DNA of 64,000 bases from Blasia pusilla (taxonomy: Eukaryota; Marchantiophyta; Marchantiopsida; Blasiales). Below the pieces are notes generated by a model. It was not told the DNA's origin. It searched no databases and worked only from the letters and a program-made list of their open reading frames with translations. Shown piece by piece: positions 24,600 to 37,928 of the stretch (the first letter of the stretch is position 1; each line of letters opens with the position of its first letter). The stretch is from positions 7,440,001-7,504,000 of the forward strand of contig CM114275.1 of assembly GCA_050084515.1 (NCBI GenBank). The letters are read 5' to 3'. A program made the translations under genes and the position numbers.

Positions 24600-25254
24600 C
24601 GAAGAGACAGAAGGGGGCCTCCCCCCCTAAGGACCAAAATCACCAACAACAGAGACAATATCAGCAATACCTAGAGAACTATGGCTACTACTAAGTGGGC
24701 CTCTAGCATTGGCATCTCCAACCGCCTGAGCCTGCCGCAAAAGCCCATTTTCCTGGGCAAAGCTATGGAGAACTGTTACCTACAATAAAGTATCGTAGTG
24801 GCTAAGGACAACCCATTTCTTGACAGGAGATGATGGGCGCAATCCGTAAGGAACAAGTCAAACCTCTCCCCCATAGCCATATACATCTCAATGGCTAGGG
24901 GGATAAATCGATGTTCGTCATGAAGTCGACTATAAATGTGGGTCTTCTTTACTGCCGCCGCCGCTTCTTGTAGCAATCTCCCTTGTGCCACCACTTGGCT
25001 CGCACCGCCTTCTGCGTAGGATCCGTCACTACAACATCCGCTACCACCACCTTAGACTCCCATGTCATATAGAGATCAGCACGGATAAGGGAATCCCGCA
25101 TGGAGTAGTACCTCTCTCTCTCTGCACGTGGAAGCCACTCTCCCGAGCAATAGAAAACATAATTTCCCACACTGCATCGTGAGTGATTATCCTCGCATCC
25201 CCAACTGGACACCATGCCAAATGCACACCAAGTGGATCCAGACTCTGTCGACAC
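24600..25254 (-). pseudogene. 3' fragment of R2-like retroelement (endonuclease part)
   Basis: Two minus-strand frames match the end of the element at 9.2-9.8 kb: YYSMRDSLIRADLYMT, VVVADVVVTDPT, VKKTHIYSRLHD, FIPLAIEMY and FLTDCAHHL. A frameshift near 24,960 separates them. Everything 5' of this (zinc finger, RT) is missing, as expected for incomplete target-primed copying. It sits 150 bp from the LTR-like repeat. Confidence 0.7.
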
Positions 25255-25959
25255 TCACCGGAGTGTCGCCAGAGAAGAAAATACGATTCACTTGTCCACT
25301 CCTACTCTTTGGATTAAAATATAAAAGGAAGATAATTCATTCAGTCATGTGAGTCATTATTGTTATTTGTGGCTGTAGTTTTATTTTATTTGGAAAGTCT
25401 ATCAAATGAATGCATCTTTTTCGAGTACGTATATACTCCAGATTCCATACATACACAATTCGTCCATTATTAGTACGTCAATTTCAAGGTGGAAACATGC
25501 AATAGAGAGAGAATACAAAGCATTGATTGCTCTTTTGTGACCCGTGAGTACGCTCGGGTTGGAAATGAGTCCATTGGCCTTGCCAGAATAGGGAAGAATG
25601 CAAAACATTTTCCCGGCGCCTCTTTCCCGTCCGTCCCCTCCGCTTTTACTTGGGTTCGGATATCCGCACCAGTTGGGGGTTATTTCATGCTCATGACATG
25701 GCATAAATTTTTGATCCCATGGCGTGTCCATTGGCATAGATGGCAAGGCCATGTGGAATTTGAAATTCAAATTCGAACATATAAGTGGAGCGGAGGGTGG
25801 CCCAGGCAAGCAGAGTGCAAGGGGACCCTAGGTGCAGAGGCTGGACAAGAGTTGCGCGGAGCTTTATTCATGTTGCTGCAAATTTGCATAGAGCCCTTCC
25901 TATAAGCTAGGTTCTATCGTGCTTTCTTTGTGTGAGTAATCTCCACCAAAGCGTATGTT

Positions 25960-27545
25960 GCTCGATCTGTGTGGTTGCTCCAACGATAGAAGTTATGTGT
26001 TCGTGAAGTACTTCTTGATTGAACAAATCTATGTGGTTGCCACGATGCGGTCATTGCGACCCTTTTATCTTGCTCTTAATGTTGGTTCCCACTTGAGTCC
26101 ATACACTATTGTAGATCTTATTGGCGCAGGCGCAATTTCTCTGTTGCGGAGCGATGCCAGAATGCTTTTCGATCTAATCAACTGAGCGAACGTCAGTGAT
26201 TCATTGAACAACATGCTAATCTTTGAGAATCCGGGTAGAGAAGTCTATCAAGAAATGTGAAAGCTATATATTTAGAATATATATTTCAATATGTAGGAGT
26301 TTAAGATGATCGATGATTCAATGGTAGAGGCCTCAACGATAGATTCTGAATCAAGAGCTACATGTATCATCTATGTGTCCTCCAAAGCATTTCTTGATTC
26401 TACTATTTGTGGCAAATGTATATGCTTGCCTTTATGGACTCATTGCAACCCCTTTGTCTTGCTCTTAATGTTGGTTCCCCTTTGAGGCCGTCCACCATTG
26501 TAGATTGAATTAGCGCAATTTCTTTGTTGCGGAGCGATGCCAGAATGCCTTCCGATGTAATTAACTGACCGAACGCCATGGATTCACTGAACAACATGCT
26601 AATCTTCGAGAATCTGGGTAGAGACGTCTGTCAAGAAATATGACAGCTGTATATGTAGAATATATATTTCAATATGTAGGAGTTGAGGATGATCAATGGT
26701 AGAGGCTGAATCAACACCTATGTGTGTCATCAATGTGTCCTCTAAAGTATTTCTTGATTCTACTATTTGTGGCGAATGTATGTGCTTGCCTTTATGGACT
26801 CATTGCGACCCCTTTGTCTTGCTCTTCATGCTGGTTCCCCCCTTGAGGGTGTCCACCGTTGTAGATTGTATTGGCGCAAATTTTCTTTTACGGAGCGATG
26901 CCAGAATGCCTTCTGATATAATTAACTGACCGGACGCCACTGATTCATTGAACATCATGCCAATCTTCAAGAATCCGGGTAGAGAAGTCTGTAAAGAAAT
27001 ATGACAACTGTATATATAGAATATATATTCAATCTGTAGGGGCTGGGGATTATCAACCCATATGCATGAGTTTCTAATAGCAATTTGATAATTCTGTCAA
27101 ATTTCAGGGCAAGTGATTGAAATGCACACAATCAATAGTGTGAGTACTGGTTTGATATTGTGATGTTGCCTAAAAGCATTGAGTTTCTTATTTTTGCACT
27201 TGTGGAGATGTTGGTTATTTTTAAATGCCTGAATGGTCGAGGTTGAATGAACAGTTCTGTATGACATCAATGTGCCCTGTCAATCATTTCTTGATTGTAC
27301 TAATTGTGGTGAATCTATGTGCTTTCCTTTCTGGTGTCACTGCGATCCCTTTGTCTTGCTCCGGTATTCCAGATCCTAATGGAAAAATTTGTCTGTTGTT
27401 TAGGGATTCCAAAATTCTTGCCGATGGAATGCCTTCATTGCGTAGCATGTTGAAATTGGAGAATCTGGCTGGAGACTTTTATCTGAAAATGTGACAACTA
27501 TAGAAAGTTGAAGAGAATGTGTAGTTAAATATCTAGGTGTTGAGA
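25960..27545. repeat. Four diverged tandem units of about 360 bp
   Basis: The anchor CATTGCGACCCYTTT..CTTGCTCTT occurs at 26,052, 26,441 and 26,801, and as CACTGCGATCCCTTTG at 27,338. Units 2 and 3 are exactly 360 bp apart. Each has, in order, TTTCTTGATT, the anchor, a TTGTAGATT block, TTGCGGAGCGATGCCAGAATGC, ATTAACTGA and GAATATATATT. Unit 4 is the most diverged. Unit 1 and unit 3 have short open frames over the same region, so an exon origin is possible. Confidence 0.8.
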
Positions 27546-28290
27546 CCCTCAACCCCTTTATTGCGAGGGGTTAAGATTGATCAACCCTCGTGCATGAGTT
27601 TGTAATACAATGATATGCTTGGTTGTTATTTGTGGAGCAAAAGTTAGTGAAATGCATGTACTTTATACGAAATGCTTACCACGTTAGGATGGTAAAAAGC
27701 ATTCTGTCCATGCCATATCGTTTGTAATTTAGTTCCATTATCACCAGTTTAGATTTCCTTTCCCTTTTACTTGCTCTAGAGTGATCAAGAAAGTGAATGT
27801 AAACCTAACATTTCATTTGGAATGTTTGTCTTTCTTAGACGTGTAGAGGTGCTTAAGTTAAGGAGCATATTTAATAAAAATTGTCCCATTCCGGTTGTGA
27901 TTGAAGGGTACGAGGTGATTCTAGTGGATACACATGGCTTCAAGTGAACCAATTGTGACAAGATTTCCTCCAAAGCTTAACAAGGTGAAAGTTAGGAAAG
28001 CTAAATTAGAGGAAGAATTAGAGTTGGAAAAAATTTCACAACTAGAAGCATAATTAAAAAAACGTGCAAAGGAAAGGGATAAGTTCTACATCGAATGTGC
28101 TATCTCAGAGCAAGAGGAGAAATATAGGGCAGAATCTATGGCTTATGTTGAAACCCTTCAGTGTGAAGAACGGTTAGCAGCATACTGGAAGAAAGTTGAG
28201 AAGGAGGTGAGAAGGTGGAAAAATATAAAGGATTGGTCACCAAAATGATTCTTGGTTGTATACTTGCTTTTCAAACCTAGCCTTTGAGCT
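27546..28290. other. AT-rich gap
   Basis: A short region near 27,980-28,200 reads as charged helical residues in one plus frame but lacks a start and ends in stops. No confident feature. Confidence 0.3.
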
Positions 28291-28780
28291 AAAACTTTGC
28301 TTGACATGGGTTTGATGGAAGTAAATTCAAAGTTTGTGGAAGCACTTTTCTTTGCTGATTCTTCAGAAGCATAAATTTTGTTTATCATGAATTTATTTTG
28401 TAGCGTATTCTTTTTCATGTATAGAGTAAATACTCGCGCCATGACAGTCTTGTTGTGTCATATGTATCAATAGATTACTAAGAATACTCAATGACATGTG
28501 GACATTGTGGAATAAAGGGAAGCATTGTACTTGCTCCATAGGGTGAAGCTTTATTACATTGGGATTCTTGGTTGAATTTATTAGGCGAAGCCTGAATTTT
28601 TGAATTTGTTAAAAACTTCCCTCGCTCTTTTTGTATCCTATCAAAGCATGCTCTCTCAAGAAACATGGAATGAAGTTTGGAATTGGAGCACTTATTCAAT
28701 ACAAATGTTTATTTTTGTTGGCCATTAGAGAGTGATGTCTACATATCTCCTTCCAATCGAAATTACAAATTTCAAAACTA
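28291..28780. repeat. Direct repeat A, copy 1
   Basis: Matches 29,666-30,042 over GGAAGTAAATTCAAAGTTTG, GGTGAAGCTTT, GAATTTATTAGGCGAAGC and ATGGA.TGAAGTTTGGAATT. Copy 2 lacks about 100 bases present here (roughly 28,385-28,490). Confidence 0.8.
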
Positions 28781-29126
28781 TTGGAAGGTCTCCGAAACAA
28801 TTGTATGAAACTCATATGAATGATTTAACGCATGGTAGGAAAAAAATATTGGAGACAACAAACCTCCATTTTCATGGAATATTATGATAACAATAAAAAA
28901 TTTAAAGTTACAAAAATGAAAAGGAATATGCCTTTATTTTTGTAGCTCCGGAAATTTTTTCCTATTTCAACTCATAAGAAATATTTTCCAATTGCAGAAA
29001 TTCAAGAAGTATAGGAAGGCATTGTATTCAAGTGTTATTTACTAACGAAAGATATGCTTTTCAAATAAGTTTTGTACAAAAGGCTCCCCCTACAAGCAAA
29101 ATGCATTCCACCACCTAACCAAAATA

Positions 29127-31078
29127 CATCGTTTTGGTATATGTTATTGTTCGCATACATATCGCTACACAAATGGCTCTTTCCCCAAAAATAGCATCCA
29201 AATGATAACGTGTGTATACAAGTTACCTGATGATTGTTGACTTGGTCAACGGGTCACTTGGGGGAAGCAAAACACACGTTATCTACCGGTAGGCTAACGA
29301 AGATGTGACAATGTATACTGTAATATTTACTAGTGTTGGTTCAAAATGCGAGTGATCGTATTCGTTGAGAATGCTGTGAGAGGAGTTTTAAAAAGTAAGA
29401 GGCACATTCCAATACTAGTGTATATTTCAAAATTTAGATAATTATAATGTCGGTTTCATATATGAATTTAAATTATGAAACCTTTCTAAACTATAGGACT
29501 TTTAAATGTGACATCTTAAAAATTTGTAGTGTATTTTTTAATTACTTTAAGTAGTTGTTATGCCAATAAGATTCATGGTTTTAAAAAACCCCAACATTCT
29601 ATTTTTACATATCTTGGATATTTTCTAAATTTTGATATCACCATTTCATATGAGTATCTCATTTGAAAATTTTGTTTGAAATGGGCTTGATGGAAGTAAA
29701 TTCAAAGTTTGTGGAAGCACCTTTTATTGCTGATCCTTCTTAAGCATAAATTGCATGTGGGCATTGTGTGATAAAGGAAAGCATTGTACTTGCTCCATAG
29801 GGTGAAGCTTTTAGTACATTGGGATTCTTGGTTGAATTTATTAGGCGAAGCTTGAATTTTTGAATTTGTTAAAAGCTTCCCTCACTCTTTTTGTATCCTA
29901 TCAAAGCCTACTCTCTCGAGAAACATGGAGTGAAGTTTGGAATTGGAGCACTTATTCAATAACAACTTATTTTTGTGTTGGCCATTAGGGAATGATGTCT
30001 ATAGATCTCTTCCAATCGGATATCCAAAATTCATAACTATCCCTACATACTATATTTTGTATATAAAAAATTTGAACCCAAAAACGTATCACTACTCCAC
30101 CTATAGCTATGGATAATAGTAGAATTCCATTTGCATTCGAATAATTACAACATGTAAGAAACATTTATAGGATCCTTCTATATTATATTCACTTTTAAAA
30201 AAAAGGAAAAAACGATCATACTATTATAGGCATTCGGATGATTATCTCATAGATTCTCACTTTGATAGCCTATGAATGAATGTCACATTTGAAATTTGTC
30301 CATGAAGCCTCTCCAATATTTATTTTAATTGCATATTAATTGGGAAAATATGATATTGTCGTTTCCTTTTCTTGGGAGTCTCAACCAAGAAAAGAAAATC
30401 ACTTTTTCAGTTAAGAACATGTCAAGAATATTTTAAAATATAAACAAAAAATAAATTAAAATTAATCTGATTATTGAATTTAAATTTGAAATTTTATTTC
30501 ATTTAATATTTTAAATTAATTTATATGAGAAAAATCATATGTAATTAAAAATTTTAAGGGAGGCAAACCAAATTACCTAAACTTTGGGAAAGTGTAGAAC
30601 CTATGTGAGGATATAAATGTTTGGATAAGGAATCCCTTCATATCATATTTGGTAGGGAGAACGAATATGATGATTGTCTTTATACATCTTATAGAGACCT
30701 TAAAAGTCTTATAGTTTAGAAAGGTTTCATAATTTAAATTCATATATGAAACTCACATTATAATTACCTAAACTTTGAAATATTCACTAGTATTGGAGTG
30801 TGCCTCTTACTTTTTCAAATTCCTCTCATGACATTCTCAACCAATACGATTAATCGTATTTTGAGCCAACACTAGTAAACATTACAATAGACATTGTCAT
30901 ATCTTAGTTAGCGTATCGGTAGATAACATACGTTTTACTTTCCCCAAGTCACTCGTTGACTGAGTCAACGGTCACAAGGTAACCTGTACACAAACCTTAT
31001 CATTTGGAGGTTATTTTTGGGAGAAGAGCCATTTCTGTAGGGATATGTATGCGCACAATAACGTATACCAAAATGATG
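29127..31078. mobile_element. Element with long inverted arms (about 380 bp)
   Basis: The left arm 29,127-29,510 and right arm about 30,697-31,078 are reverse complements with good similarity. Both begin CATC(G/A)TTTTGGTATA and contain CGCATACATATC.CTACA, TTGACT..GTCAACG, CTAACGAAGAT/CTAACTAAGAT and CCTTTCTAAACTATA. The 1.2 kb between them is AT-rich, has no gene and contains repeat A copy 2. Size and arms fit a non-autonomous DNA transposon with long terminal inverted repeats. No target duplication is obvious at the stated ends. Confidence 0.6.
29666..30042. repeat. Direct repeat A, copy 2
   Basis: Shorter copy of 28,291-28,780, lying inside the element with long inverted arms. Confidence 0.8.
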
Positions 31079-32490
31079 AAGTCAAACTATCCTTGTCTCA
31101 TCTAAAATTATTTCTTCCTTTTGTAATTTTTTAAATCACTTTCGCTCTCCCCTTATTACTTGGTTATATAATATTAGCGTAATAAATTGTACAATATAGG
31201 AAGTTAAGAGCCCATAATTTGGAATTGCTTCCATTGAATAGATCAAAATTTAATATTCTTCATTCCTTCATAAGGTATATCGGACAACATTATGATAATT
31301 AAAAGCATTTTCTCACGTATCTTAAAAAATATTACTACCACATATAATCTATATTGGTTAAAGGTATGACCACCTTGCGTTTTTAGATGAGTGCATAATG
31401 ATCGATGTTGTGTGGTGTAGATGTGACCAACAATGTATGTTGTGTAGCAATATGTATGCGCACGACAGACGCAAGCATTCTAACACCCTAAAAATAGTGG
31501 TCTAGTAGGCATTTTGACAACTCTGGAAGTGTTTCCATGGGATCCGAAGTTCCAAAATGAAAATCAATCGTTCCAAATGCATGGTTCCTCTCAAGCGTTG
31601 GATCTCAACTACCTCCATCTCCACTGTCTATGTAAAACGCAACCTACAGATCAACTCCTACAGAATACTAAAATCTCATTGGGCCAATGCACGGATCAAG
31701 CCTAACGCGGAGAGGATATATTGCCGGACTTAGGAGTCCATTTTCACCGCCCAAGCAACCAAACATTGATGTTCATCCATTCGCATGTGCATCTCCATGC
31801 CTACCATGGATGCACATGATGTATATCCCCAAGAGCATCGACCATGGATATCCGGGAAGTATGGGGGTCGAGGGGACAATCCGACATCCGACCCTGAGGG
31901 CGGATATTTAGAGGTCGTCCGGGAAAAACTTCCCGGCTGATTGAGAGCGACTCGAGTAACGGGTCGGGAGAGGGGATAGCGGGTAAGTAGGGGAGAGGGG
32001 TTCGGTGGTTCTGGAGCAATGCTCGGCAAGAACCGGCATTCTTTGTTAAAGAAGCCGGTTGAGAACGTGCGATTTCCGGTTCAAATCTGAAAGTTTTGGA
32101 AAATTTCCGAAAAGAAAAGTGAGTTTTTTTTGTTAAATTAAAAAAAAACCGGCTAGAGTGGAGAAATTGCCGACTACCTTGAGAGTTCTCTCGGAAAGCT
32201 ACCGGTATGCATAAAAATCCTTGCCGAGCACTGTTATAGAGGACCAGGGCCCAGAGCCATAAGGGCTATGAGTTCTTGGTCTATCGAGAGCCCTTTCATT
32301 CCATTCCATCCTTGTAGGGATATGATTGTCAGACCGGGTTAGTTAATGAGCATGTAAGCGACCTTAAAGGAAATTCGAATTAGCATAATAAATTTCTTGA
32401 AATACATTAATATAATATGATATCGGTAGGCATGAGCGAATGGAGATCTCTTGAAAGAAAAGGCTGTAGGTAGGCCGCGGTCTCGCGTTG
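31079..32490. other. Gap without recognisable gene
   Basis: AT-rich to 31,500, then mixed sequence. Small frames near 31,514-32,029 show no conserved character. A second CAATATGTATGCGCAC near 31,448 echoes the inverted-arm element. Confidence 0.3.
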
Positions 32491-32495
32491 AAGGC

Positions 32496-32830
32496 GCTGT
32501 ACTTCGCCACTGACAAGCACGAACCTCCGGGTCGGCAGAGGTTCGGATCTGACTTTCATGGATGGACGCTCCGATGGAGGATGTCCGTCTGTCGGACGTC
32601 CGAGTCTCGCGGTCCGGCGACATACGGAGGAACTCCGTCTGTCCGACCCCGGACGGAGTTACGTTACGACTGGGAGGATGACGGACGTCGTCCGTCGGTA
32701 CTGCGTCGCCCCTGACAAGCACGAACCTCCGGAGCCCCTAGAGACTCGCATTCCGGTTCAGTTCACGGTTCTCTGATGGATGGACGATTCGAGGAAGGAT
32801 GTCCGTCCGAGTTCAGCCTAGGAAGAGGAC
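32496..32830. repeat. Tandem duplication, period about 201 bp, CG-rich
   Basis: CTGACAAGCACGAACCTCCGG occurs near 32,508 and 32,709, each followed by a related CTGATGGATGGACG/CATGGATGGACG block and GAGGATGTCCGTC / AAGGATGTCCGTC. The DNA here is unusually rich in CG and TCCG compared with both sides. Confidence 0.7.
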
Positions 32831-35800
32831 GACGGACGTTCATCCGTAGATTAGAGCTTCGCGGGCTAGTGTGATTCAGGAGATCAGGGAAGGAGTAACG
32901 ATTAGTTCCGGGTTTGAGCGTTTAGGAGGGCGGGGCCTAAGCACGATGAGGGTTGACGTTCGGAGATTACTATAGGCCGACGATTGCCAGAGATTAGCAA
33001 AGACCAGCGACAAAGATTAGCAGTGGATGTGTATTAGTGGATGACCGAATTAGCTAATGAATGTGGGAAAAGTGCGTTTGTTTTGAGTTCTCGTTGCACT
33101 TACTGTAGCACGATCGAGAGAGCAGTCGGATCCGAACTTAGCGTTCCTCAACTGTCAAACGTTGGCGTCGGTTTCATTTCTTTTCTCACGGTAGGAATTC
33201 ACAATCATAGCCGCATGATCTCTAATTTGTCATCCACTTATATTGAGCTGGCAAGGCTATGGCAACCGTGCATTCATTTTCTGAACACAAAATGCATGGT
33301 GTTTATTGACATGCACATAGTTCGGACAACAAACATGGTCAAGTACTCAAAATTCTGAACCTTTTGAATGTGATGGAATTCTAAATCTAGGACACCTAAC
33401 TTGGTGGGGATCCCTTCATGAATATAGATTGTGTTTTCATAGTCAGTAGTATGTTATGATTGACATAGTTTTCTTTTTCCTCTTAATTTAATTGCATTTA
33501 AATGGCACGTGTCATCAATATAAAGGCCTTAAAAGGAGAGGTGTCAACACATGAGGAGGGTTTTTCTAATTCCATCAACTTTTAATTATATTGATTTCAG
33601 AAAATGCATAACAAATATATCAAGGAAAATGAATGTGGCGTACATGGTGTGTACATGTCCTAATGCAAGTCAAGGGTTCACTTGTACGCATCAAGTCTCA
33701 TTCCTTTACATTGCAACTTCCCCCTAAGTTATTTCCTTCATTATGTTAACACATTTTACAGTAGGACTTTGTGGAGTTCATACGTAAGTAGGAATGGAAG
33801 GTTGATGGGGCAGGTTAAATATCTTTTGCTATGTGGTCTCTCCAAAGTTGGCTCATTGTCACGATACAAATACCCTGGATCCCGTTGGTCCATTCACCCT
33901 TGAACACAACAATGTGGGATCAAACTTTGTAGCTCAAGTGAGAAGTAGAATCGAAGATGTTCATGAAATTATGGGAAAAAATAGAAACACGAAGGAGAAT
34001 ATCCCATTCTAGGATTTGCTCTTGAAGCAAGTCTTGCACGAGGATTATGAGTCCGTTTTTAAAGCCTAAAAATTCCTAAGCTCCCAAAGCAAAGTAAAAT
34101 GAAACTTTTTTCTCTAGACCTAAAGGCCCAGAGTGCCTGCATGCTTTTTGAATTTGAAAAGACATGCGGTTAGTATTGAGACGAATACCCACATGGATGC
34201 CAAATTGAATGATTGATATGCAAGCCGACATCTTCTCAAGACATTTGTAGGAGCTTTTGTTCAAGATCATCGCCTTCGTCGTAGAACCTATTAACATGAG
34301 AGGAGGCATCAAAGAATAAGATAATGATAGACTTGCAAAAATGAGGTTTGGTCAACAAAGAACCACATCGAGTCCTTCTATTGGGTTCCATAGAAGACGT
34401 ACAAAAATATGGAGGATGAATTAGAATTAGAAGCATGTGCAAATATATGCTTGGACACACTTATGGGACATCATGAAAGTCATACCCACAAAAATGACAA
34501 TGATTCCCATTGGCCTTTGGTGGACTCTGCCCCTCATCAACACAAACAGATAAAGAAGTCTAATTGGACCAAAGTGGACTTCTTGCTTGACATGTTATGT
34601 GAAGACAAGAAACGTAACGTAAGTACACCTAATCTAAGTGACATCATTGTAGACTCCTACCATGAATGTGGTAGAAATGTGATCTTTTCCTATAGTTCAA
34701 GATTCTCAACCCTAGGAAACCCTAAGAAGAAGTCCAATCTCAAGATAGTACCATCCGCATGTTTGTCCTTTTGTCATTGCATGCAAAATTGAAGGTTTTG
34801 TAGAGCAACGGAGTAAAAGGGCTTTTAAAGACTTCATATTGTATTAACCCACAATGTGAAGCACATATATTTTACCTTTGAGTACAAAAAATCTGGAGTT
34901 CATACATTGTCACTATACCATATGGCTCATGCATCCCAAATTCAAGAAGATATCTTAACACTAAAAAATTGGGCCATAAAAATGAGTATGAACACTGGTT
35001 ATTTTGTATAGCATCATGGATCATGGGAACACTCCATGGGTAGCGTCCACAAGTTATCATGACTACGTACTAGATCACAATCTAAAATTAGCCAACCAAC
35101 TAACATAAACACGGATTTGCGACTAATTGAATTCTAACTATTACATTAGTGATAACAACAAAAATTTCTAAAGGCATCTACATCCTAACCATAAGGCCGA
35201 TGTGTCTTCATAAACTTTTAGTGACAATGAGTGCAATTCTTGTCACCCCGCCAACTTGAGGATAACTATAATAAAAACTAATTTTATCCCAAAATCAAAC
35301 AATGTCTTGTACAAACCAAAAACAAAACAAATATGTGTGTGTGTGTCTATATATATATATACATGTGGGTCGCATTCTTTAATTATACAGGTGCCACGTG
35401 AGTGTTGAAAGACGTTGAACTCATTAATTGGCATTGAAAGATTAAACACACACACATGCTTTGCAAAAGTATTATGACCTTAAACACACACACCTTACAT
35501 ATTTCATATTCAAATAAGTAAGCAATACAACATCATAAATCATTACATCCATCATTGGTGGATCTTGAAGGCATTGAAGTTAATGTTGTGGGTACCACTT
35601 TTCATGAAAAAAATCATGCAAGTTTGTGTTGGGGAAATATGTTCCTTGCCCAAGTCCATGTGCAATGAAATAAAAGACACAATTATAATGTTTTATGGGT
35701 TTACTGACCCTTCAAAACTATACATCTACATATATCCAATTTTGAACTTTCAACCGGACATGACAAGTACTATATCAAGATTAGTGGTCTGCAACTAATC

Positions 35801-36700
35801 TTATTATTTGACCCCTTCATGTCATCCTCTACATCAATGTACAAGGAAACGTGAAGGTCAAAACAAGACCACATGTGAGCAATATCCAAAACAACACATG
35901 CACAAACCATCATTCAAAAAAATTCCAATAAGCATGGTCAAAACTAAATTTACCCAGTTTATGGACCAAACTTCTTCAACAACCAAATTCTGAATCTTAC
36001 AATTTTGTAGATACCTAAGACAAAACCCAACTCAAAAAAATAAACTCCAAATATTTTTTGTATATTAACGGTGAAGTTGAAGTGAAAGAGAAAGCACATT
36101 AAAAGATAGTTTAGCAAAATCCGCAAGGTTTCATAATTTTTTGTTGGGGATGGGGTAGGGGAGGCATTGATTTGTCAAAATATGATAATATTGAGCTTTC
36201 GTCCTTTAAAGATCCTACAAGTATGGACTTACAAGTCTCAAACCTCCCCTTGATTTGGGCAATAACTCTTGCAATATCATAATTTGTAATGGTATCCATG
36301 GGTTTGCTAATAAATGGAATACATGTGGAAGTTGGATCTTTATAAGATGAGGCATTGCAAAATAGTAGGTCAAAACTTAGACCCTAAATGAGAGATTGCA
36401 CTTTGATGATCAAGAAAGCATTTTGAGTAAAATTCCAAACATACTTGTAAATATAATTGGTAAAGACCAATGTGATTGGTTTCCTTTTGCTACTTTAACA
36501 TTGTCTTTGAATTTGGAAAGAGTGAAAATGCAATTACATCTTGATTATTAAAGATTTTGATTTGCTCTCTTCATTGAAATACCGTTCATATCACCAGGAA
36601 AAAAAAAGCATGTTTTCTTTTTTGGACCCTCCTTATTCTTATGTGAATTTGCCATTCACTTGAATTATTTGAACTCCATTGACTTCATATGTGTTGAATT
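32831..36700. other. Long AT-rich region, little content
   Basis: No gene family recognised. The longest clean frame, 34,409-34,792 (plus), is 127 codons of unremarkable polar text and is listed separately. Short dinucleotide runs occur near 35,333-35,362 (GT then AT). Confidence 0.35.
34409..34792 (+). CDS. Hypothetical ORF, 127 codons
   Basis: The ATG-initiated frame is moderately polar, starts with an acidic MEDELELEA and has a His-rich middle (GHHESHTH). No domain, signal peptide or membrane segment is visible and no splice context supports it. It may be chance. Confidence 0.2.
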   Translation: MEDELELEACANICLDTLMGHHESHTHKNDNDSHWPLVDSAPHQHKQIKKSNWTKVDFLLDMLCEDKKRNVSTPNLSDIIVDSYHECGRNVIFSYSSRFSTLGNPKKKSNLKIVPSACLSFCHCMQN

Positions 36701-36745
36701 TGGCAAGATCTTAAAAACATAATATGCTTTGGATCATTCAAATGG

Positions 36746-37506
36746 TTGAAGAAAATCCTTCAAAGTTCTACTTTCGGTGCTTGGAATTTGACAACTTCCA
36801 CCTCTTATCAGAATACGGGAGAGGATTTTGTTGGCCTTGGTTTTATGTGCAGTGCGGCTCAGGTAGAGGCTATTGTGGTGGTGACTCAGGGTGCTACAAG
36901 AGTGACCGAGTTACCAAGAGGTGGGATGGAGATCAACCCAAAAGAGGGGACGGATGGATGACAGTCCACGGTTCCACAATCTTTCACATTGTTAGAGGCA
37001 CTTCACACACCATCAATGGTGCCTAGACAACTAGCGGTGCCCACAGGTGGAGCAGGTGCGTCAACGTCATTAGGGGTTTGAGAGACAACTCCTATGTAGG
37101 CTCGGGTGGAGTGAATGTCGATCACGTTGTTGGAGGTGGCCACTAAGGTGAGCTAAACTCCTTTGTTTTCTACCATGGAGTTAGGGACGATGGGAGTTGG
37201 ACCAAGGGATTGGAGGTGTTCCGCCTGGACGCCATGTTGTGGAAGCATGGAGAGGTGACTGCCTCTCGTTCTGACGTGACTGTTGAGGATATGGTGCACC
37301 TATCCTTAGAGCAGATGCTCAAGACATTTCCCACTCAATCATGGTATGTTGCAGCGGAAAAATTGGTAGATATGACAAATAGGAAAGCGATAGAGCGAGC
37401 TATGGTGACACCAGGTGTGGTGTTGTTGGATAATCGAGATGGAGTGTTTTGTTTGGTTAGTCCATTGTATCACTTGCAACGCATCCTACAGAAGCGCAAC
37501 CCTTAA
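36746..37506 (+). pseudogene. Remnant frames at the insertion site of MULE copy 1
   Basis: The frame 36,746-36,961 (GFMCSAAQVEAIVVVTQGA) and the frame 37,210-37,506 (WYVAAEKLVDMTNRKAIERA, GVVLLDNRDGVFCLV) look like real but broken coding text in different frames. Neither is recognised. The second ends with the TAA that lies at the edge of the target site used by the MULE, so the element inserted at the 3' end of this relic without shortening it. Confidence 0.3.
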
Positions 37507-37512
37507 TGTTTG
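37504..37512. repeat. Target site duplication, left (TAATGTTTG)
   Basis: TAATGTTTG at 37,504-37,512 recurs at 49,846-49,854, immediately outside the right end. The following G is also shared, so the duplication is 8-10 bp, the size typical of Mutator-like elements. Confidence 0.8.
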
Positions 37513-37928
37513 GAGGTGCGGTAAGAGGAGAGGAAGAGAGGAGAGAGGAGAGAAGAAACTACCTTCAACCCAAAGAGATACTTTTTTTTCAAGAGAGTTT
37601 CCTATGATTTGAAGAGAGTTTCCGTTGGGTTGAAGAGAGGAAACTTTTTGTGTGATTTTTTTTGCACTTTTCTTCTCAATTCTTAAGCACTCCTACAATT
37701 TTTCTTTTCCTCTTCCACATTTTAGCAACCCATGTGAGTCCGACGAGTTGCAATTTGCACAAAATTTATAAAACTGAAAACTCAGTGGAATCATAAGTGT
37801 GGAAACAATCACTTTTTCCATTCAAGGTTTGGAAAAAATCTATCATTTGCCTTGGGCTGAATAGAGTTCAAGCTCAAAGTGAAGGTTTTGGAAAGTAAAA
37901 GTACAATCTAAAACCTCATTTTGCATCC

